Of a stretch of DNA of 8,439 nt, positions 5,566 through 8,439 are shown piece by piece. Position 1 is the stretch's first letter. Every line of letters starts with the position of its first letter. The stretch comes from Proteobacteria bacterium UBA6908 (GTDB taxonomy: Bacteria; Pseudomonadota; Gammaproteobacteria; Acidiferrobacterales; UBA6901): assembly GCA_002451085.1 (NCBI GenBank), contig DKBE01000051.1:19028-27466 (forward strand), read 5' to 3'. The notes under the pieces are model-generated. The model saw only the letters and a list, made by a program, of their open reading frames with translations, made no database searches and was not told where the DNA came from. A program made the position numbers and the translations under genes.

Positions 5566-6381
5566 TCAGCTGGACTGCAGGAACACCCGGTAAGCGCACA
5601 CGTCCCGAAACCCGAGCTTCTGGTAGATGGAGTAGCCCATCGTCGACGCCTGCAGGATCCCGACGCGATAGCCCAGCTGCCGGGCTTCGTGCAACGGCAA
5701 CTCCGTCATGAACCGGCCGATGCCGCGGTTGCGCGCCTCTGCAAGCGTGGCCACGGCATAGATACCGGCGACGCCGGCATCGAGCACCAACGCCGAGCTG
5801 GCCACCGGCTTGCCGTGCAGGTAGCCGAGGTAGCGATGCTGCGCCTTGTAACGCGCGTCGTTAAGCGTGGCCTCGAGCTGTTCCAGGGCAGCAGTCGCGT
5901 CCGCAGAAAAGCCGGTGCCGGTCGCGGCAATCCGCGCCCACAATGCCTGTTGTTGCGCGTTTTCGACGCGCTTGACTGTAAAGTCTGCGAGCACTGCCGG
6001 CTCGCCTGCCAGCGATGCCAGGTCGAGCGCCATGCCCGGTATTTCACCGAGCGGCTCCAGCCCGTGCTGCACCAGCATGGTCTGCAACGCATCGGGATTC
6101 GAGCGCGGCCCGATCCACCACATCGCCGGCGCGCCGCGCGCGGCGATGTGCGCCCCAAGGCTTTCCAGCACCCGCTGGCCATCGGTCACCTTCAACACCG
6201 CGGCCTGCACGCCATTGAACAGGGGATGGGGAACGCCCGTGTAAAACCACAACACATCCGGGGACTGCTGCATCGCGCAGCCCTTGGCGCGGCCGTACTC
6301 CGCCCAGTATGCCGCCAGATTGGCGTCCATCGCGGGCTGCAGTTCCGGCGCGGAAACACTGGTCAACACCTGATCCCTCAC
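5566..6381 (-). CDS. GNAT-family N-acetyltransferase, probable integron cassette gene
   Basis: The 271-residue product has a C-terminal GNAT domain, the fold that moves an acetyl group from acetyl-CoA to an amine. The acetyl-CoA pyrophosphate loop is seen as ATLAEARNRGIGRFM, with RNRGIG at 207-212 after the beta-4 strand AGIYAVATL. The C-terminal part of the fold is ASTMGYSIYQKLGFRDV at about 245-261. The first 130 residues may be a degenerate second GNAT-like half. The substrate cannot be read from sequence. The start is GTG at 6381, preceded by a strong AGGAGGTGA. The gene begins 58 bases after the R' core of the attC-like site at 6433-6502 and points the same way as the neighbouring cassette genes. 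I found no attC-like site after its own stop codon, so its far cassette boundary is unclear. Confidence 0.85.
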   Translation of the reverse strand: MRDQVLTSVSAPELQPAMDANLAAYWAEYGRAKGCAMQQSPDVLWFYTGVPHPLFNGVQAAVLKVTDGQRVLESLGAHIAARGAPAMWWIGPRSNPDALQTMLVQHGLEPLGEIPGMALDLASLAGEPAVLADFTVKRVENAQQQALWARIAATGTGFSADATAALEQLEATLNDARYKAQHRYLGYLHGKPVASSALVLDAGVAGIYAVATLAEARNRGIGRFMTELPLHEARQLGYRVGILQASTMGYSIYQKLGFRDVCAYRVFLQSS

Positions 6382-6417
6382 GTCACCTCCTCGGCCACAG
6401 CTGTCTTAATGCAGGCT

Positions 6418-6438
6418 TTAATGATCGTTCTTCATTAA
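6418..6438. promoter_or_regulatory. Inverted repeat TTAATGA-N7-TCATTAA upstream of the GNAT gene
   Basis: A perfect 7-bp inverted repeat spans 6418-6424 and 6432-6438. It overlaps the R' core of the attC-like site and lies 37 bases before the GTG start. It could be an operator for the GNAT gene or simply flank the recombination site. Confidence 0.35.
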
Positions 6439-6502
6439 CGACCGGGATGAGCCGCGCGAGGGCCGTTCGGCAACAACCTCGCGCGCCATGCCGTTGTCAG
6501 GT
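6433..6502 (-). other. attC-like recombination site after the DUF3592 gene (degenerate)
   Basis: Read on the minus strand, it begins with ACCTGAC (6/7 to the R'' consensus RYYYAAC) and an AA spacer. CGGCATGG plus CGCGCGAGG form the L'' arm, and TTGTTGCCGAACGGC is the loop. CCTCGCGCG and GCTCATCCCG form the L' arm, followed by a GTC spacer and GTTAATG (R', 5/7 to GTTRRRY). The 9-bp inner stem is perfect. The outer part pairs with two unpaired bases and one C-C mismatch, as expected of an imperfect attC hairpin. It starts five bases past the DUF3592 stop, has the same orientation and spacer lengths as the site at 7059-7122, and ends 51 bases before the GNAT start. The hairpin could also serve as a terminator, but no U-tract follows. 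Confidence 0.5.
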
Positions 6503-6507
6503 TCCAC

Positions 6508-7026
6508 CTAGGCTTTAGTTTGTGCCGCCATCTTCTTTTGCATATTCCTCTTTACCAGGAAGCCGATGACATAGCCGGCCGCGACAATCACGGCGATAAG
6601 CACAAGCACATCCCGCCCGATGTTGGTGATTGATGCCTTGTACTCATAGTGCGTGCGGGTGTCGTTATTGCCAGGAGCGGACGCCCTGTAAATAACACTG
6701 ACAGGGCCCTCTTCGTTGACTTTGGCATAGGTGTTTTCGTCGACACGAACTTCATTGGTTACCGTTGCGCCAGCGCCATCCGTGAACTTGTAAACCAAAG
6801 CGTAGCGGTCGAACTCGCGACCCTTTTTCCCGCTCTCTATCCAGTGCTTCTTTTGGACCACCGTGGCTTCAACTGGTACGCCTTTGGCCAGCATCTCGTT
6901 AGCCTCCAGATACACGCTGGAGCGCCCGAAGGCCACTATGATGCCTAGCACTACCGCCAGGACGACTGCACCCCCTTTTACAAGGCGAACGCGCTTGGTA
7001 ATAACTTCACTCGTAATCTCGCTCAT
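6508..7026 (-). CDS. DUF3592-like two-helix membrane protein, probable integron cassette gene
   Basis: This 172-residue protein has a membrane helix at about residues 17-35 and a second at about 142-163, with an extracytoplasmic domain between them. That domain contains the DUF3592-type pattern: a VPVEATVVQKKHW strand, then DRYALVYKFTDGAGATVTNEVRV and YAKVNEEGPVSVIYRASAPGNN. A basic C-terminal tail (KRNMQKKM) fits a cytoplasmic end. The family's function is unknown. The frame extends to an ATG at 7047, but the ATG at 7026 is preferred because AGGAGAAG lies just upstream of it. The gene sits between two attC-like sites in the same orientation, and the start is 38 bases from the upstream crossover point. 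It therefore fits a single-gene cassette of about 626 bases (6439-7064). Confidence 0.75.
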   Translation of the reverse strand: MSEITSEVITKRVRLVKGGAVVLAVVLGIIVAFGRSSVYLEANEMLAKGVPVEATVVQKKHWIESGKKGREFDRYALVYKFTDGAGATVTNEVRVDENTYAKVNEEGPVSVIYRASAPGNNDTRTHYEYKASITNIGRDVLVLIAVIVAAGYVIGFLVKRNMQKKMAAQTKA

Positions 7027-7058
7027 CAACTTCTCCTGTGTTGTCATTGGATCGACTC

Positions 7059-7122
7059 TTTGAACGCTCCGGTTCAGCGGCTGGCCGCGCAGCGGAGCGT
7101 CCGCTGCAACCGGTTGTTCGGT
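7059..7122 (-). other. attC recombination site (integron gene cassette) after the RibD_C gene
   Basis: Read on the minus strand: ACCGAAC (R'', 6/7 to RYYYAAC), AA, the L'' arm CCGGTT-G-CAGCGG, a 20-base loop, the L' arm CCGCTGAACCGG, AGC, and GTTCAAA (R', 5/7 to GTTRRRY). L'' and L' pair over 12 bp, with the single extra G (base 7107) left outside the helix, and GAAC/GTTC pair as the R box. The extrahelical base, short asymmetric spacers and TTGCAGCGGAC...CCGCTGAA pattern are typical of chromosomal-integron attC sites. The site starts six bases past the RibD_C stop in the correct orientation for that cassette. The predicted crossover is between G7065 and T7064 of the minus strand. Confidence 0.75.
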
Positions 7123-7127
7123 TGCGT

Positions 7128-7766
7128 TTACGCACGTACATAGCGCAGGTGTGTCGCATCTGGCGTATTGAGCACCTTGTCGATTCGAAACTGCGGCACG
7201 GGCTCGTGCAGGTTTTCGAACAGGCGCCTTCCACTCCCAAATAGTACTGGAGCCAGGGCAATTTCTAGCTCGTCAATGGCGCCCATGCTCAAGTACTGCT
7301 GTATCACATCCGCTCCGCCCGAGATGCGAATGTCACGACCGCCTGCAGATTCCCGGGCTCTCTCCAGGGCACCTGCTGGCCCATCGTTGATGAAATGGAA
7401 CGTCGTGCCGCCCGGCCGGACCCATGGGTCGCGCTTCTCGTGGGTGAGCACATACACCGGGGCGTGAAACGGAGCTTCCTCTGGCCAACTTCGCTCGCCT
7501 TGGTCGAACATTCGCTTGCCCATGATGTTGGCACCGGCACGTTCCATGGTGTGACGGAGCATATCATTGACCGGACCGGTCTCGCCGCCCGGACCGAACT
7601 TGAGGTTCTCGCGGAAGTATTGCTGTTTGAGCACCCAGCCCATCAGCGCACCCCACTTGGCGCCCCAGTTCTTGTACTCAGGTCTTTCCCAATTTTCCAG
7701 GTCCATCCCTTCCGGTGCCATGTAGCCGTCAAGACTAAGACCAATATTTACGAATACCTTACCCAT
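7128..7766 (-). CDS. RibD C-terminal-domain (dihydrofolate-reductase-fold) reductase, probable cassette gene
   Basis: The 212-residue protein matches the stand-alone RibD_C/DHFR-like family across its full length, a group of NAD(P)H-dependent reductases whose substrates are mostly unknown. It opens with GKVFVNIGLSLDGYMAPEG, the usual first strand and loop. GANIMGKRMFDQGERSWPEE follows, then PVYVLTH, GGRDIRISGGADVIQQYL with the Gly-rich nucleotide-binding segment, and AIDELEIALAPVLFGSGRRLFENL. These relatives are common singletons and do not imply riboflavin or folate synthesis. The ATG at 7766 has AGGGAAGAG directly upstream. The stop is six bases before the attC site at 7059-7122, and a GTTAGGC core lies about 30 bases upstream of the start, so the gene appears framed as an integron cassette of about 736 bases. 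Confidence 0.87.
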   Translation of the reverse strand: MGKVFVNIGLSLDGYMAPEGMDLENWERPEYKNWGAKWGALMGWVLKQQYFRENLKFGPGGETGPVNDMLRHTMERAGANIMGKRMFDQGERSWPEEAPFHAPVYVLTHEKRDPWVRPGGTTFHFINDGPAGALERARESAGGRDIRISGGADVIQQYLSMGAIDELEIALAPVLFGSGRRLFENLHEPVPQFRIDKVLNTPDATHLRYVRA

Positions 7767-7794
7767 GACTCTTCCCTCGTGACCCTGAGTGTCG

Positions 7795-7801
7795 GCCTAA
7801 C
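7795..7801 (-). other. Isolated attC R' core GTTAGGC (possible remnant of an attC site)
   Basis: On the minus strand GCGTTAGGC occurs 29 bases before the RibD_C start and matches GTTRRRY fully, in the commonest form seen in attC sites. A matching R''/L'' half is absent. In its place is the palindrome at 7814-7880. This suggests an attC site disrupted by a repeat element, but the 7-mer alone could be chance. Confidence 0.35.
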
Positions 7802-7813
7802 GCACAAAGCGTG

Positions 7814-7880
7814 CGAAAACCGGGGTCTGATCTCTAGTTATTCCTAATATTCGGAAAACTGTGATCTGACCCCGGTTTCG
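7814..7880. repeat. Long imperfect palindrome with CCGGGGTC(A/T)GATC arms
   Basis: CGAAAACCGGGGTCTGATC at 7814-7832 is the inverted partner of GATCTGACCCCGGTTTCG at 7863-7880, with one bulged A and one mismatch. A 30-base AT-rich middle separates the arms. The arms share the TCTGACCC(C)GGTTT core with the motifs at 1978 and 5383. It sits between the TMEM175-like gene and the GTTAGGC core. It could be a small non-autonomous mobile or REP-type element; on RNA it would also form a strong hairpin that might stop transcription. Confidence 0.65.
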
Positions 7881-7903
7881 GCGGTTTCGGTTCTGCTTTT
7901 AAC

Positions 7904-8439
7904 TCAAGACTTGAGCACGCGCTCAATGCGACGATCCGGAATCAGCCACATCATCGCCACCACCACATACAGCCCTTGCGAAATCCATTGGTTCACAAAG
8001 GCCAAGGGAATGGCGGCAACGTAGATCAGCACCGATACGTTCCCCTTGTAGTCCTTGCCCATGGCCCGATCGAGCAGTGACCCTTTGCCTTCGTTCGCGA
8101 TAATGACCCGCGCCAGAATCCAGTAGGCAAACGATGCCATCAGTAGCACCAGGCCATACAGGGCGGTGGTCATAGGGGCGAAGTGGTTCTCCCCCATCCA
8201 ACCCGTCACAAACGGAAGCAGTGACAACCAGAACAAAAGATGAAGATTCGCCCACAATACCCCGGCACTCACACCACGCGCGGTGTGCAACATGTGGTGA
8301 TGGTTATTCCAGTAGATGGCAATGTAGATAAAACTCAATACATAACTAAGGAATACTGGCAGTAATGGCCGCAAGTCGGCCAGGCTCTCACCATGCGGCA
8401 CCTTCATCTCCAACACCATGATGGTGATGATGATGGCGA
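7904..8439 (-). CDS. TMEM175/DUF1211-family membrane protein, N-terminus beyond window edge
   Basis: The visible 177 residues form a multi-helix membrane protein of the bacterial TMEM175/DUF1211 family, whose studied members are potassium-selective channels. The frame stays open to the window edge, reading AIIITIMVLEMKVPHGESLADL, where family members have the end of their first helix. The FSDG-type motif usually found just before it would lie outside the window. Visible family features are FLSYVLSFIYIAIYWNNHHHML, then WANLHLLFWLSLLPFVTGWMGEN, and two further hydrophobic segments, ending in PDRRIERVLKS. The internal ATG at 8419 is not the true start. The stop is followed by the palindrome at 7814-7880. 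It may be another cassette gene, but the evidence for that is weak. Confidence 0.85.
   Translation of the reverse strand, partial: AIIITIMVLEMKVPHGESLADLRPLLPVFLSYVLSFIYIAIYWNNHHHMLHTARGVSAGVLWANLHLLFWLSLLPFVTGWMGENHFAPMTTALYGLVLLMASFAYWILARVIIANEGKGSLLDRAMGKDYKGNVSVLIYVAAIPLAFVNQWISQGLYVVVAMMWLIPDRRIERVLKS

Noticed and set aside
5689..6438. A 249-codon plus-strand frame opposite the GNAT gene
   Set aside because: It is antisense to a well-supported acetyltransferase with conserved motifs, and the translation shows only Arg/His-rich composition typical of GC-rich shadow frames.
1..8439. CRISPR array, tRNA or rRNA genes
   Set aside because: No regularly spaced direct repeats and no rRNA-like or tRNA cloverleaf segments were seen on reading the window.

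Overview
The window reads as chromosomal DNA of a GC-rich, Gram-negative proteobacterium, most likely a gammaproteobacterium. The support is several exported proteins and lipoproteins, a PliI-type lysozyme inhibitor, a perfect Crp-type palindrome (TGTGA-N6-TCACA) and strong Shine-Dalgarno sequences. The species cannot be named from the sequence. Every convincing gene is on the minus strand, so the region is best read from base 8439 down to base 1.

Right part (8439 to about 5566). A truncated TMEM175/DUF1211 membrane protein is followed by a RibD C-terminal/DHFR-fold reductase, a DUF3592-like membrane protein and a GNAT acetyltransferase. The junction after the reductase has the architecture of an integron attC recombination site: R''/R' arms, a 12-bp L''/L' stem with one extrahelical base, and a 20-nt loop. 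A second, more diverged attC-like site follows the DUF3592 gene in the same orientation. An isolated perfect R' core, GTTAGGC, lies just before the reductase gene, next to a palindromic repeat. These three adjacent genes therefore look like gene cassettes of a chromosomal integron. No integrase or attI site lies in the window.

Middle part (5307 to 2049). These genes appear to be separate units. They are a small four-helix membrane protein with a Gly/Pro-rich tail, an exported DsrE-like protein with a Crp-type palindrome and promoter upstream and two stacked hairpin terminators downstream, a DUF4382 lipoprotein, and an exported PliI-family inhibitor of invertebrate-type lysozyme. The PliI gene lies 85 bases after the DUF4382 gene and may share its transcript.

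Left part (2048 to 1). A roughly 520-base stretch without a convincing gene holds short hairpins and a copy of a dispersed motif. It is followed by an orphan solute-binding lipoprotein (SBP family 3) with a hairpin after its stop, then by the N-terminal 164 residues of SelO, a protein AMP-transferase, which runs off the left edge.

A short motif around TCTGACCC(C)GGTTTTTCG recurs in several intergenic regions: once as an inverted pair near 7814-7880 and as single arms near 1978 and 5383. It looks like a small dispersed repeat family. All family assignments come from reading the translated sequence; no searches were run.
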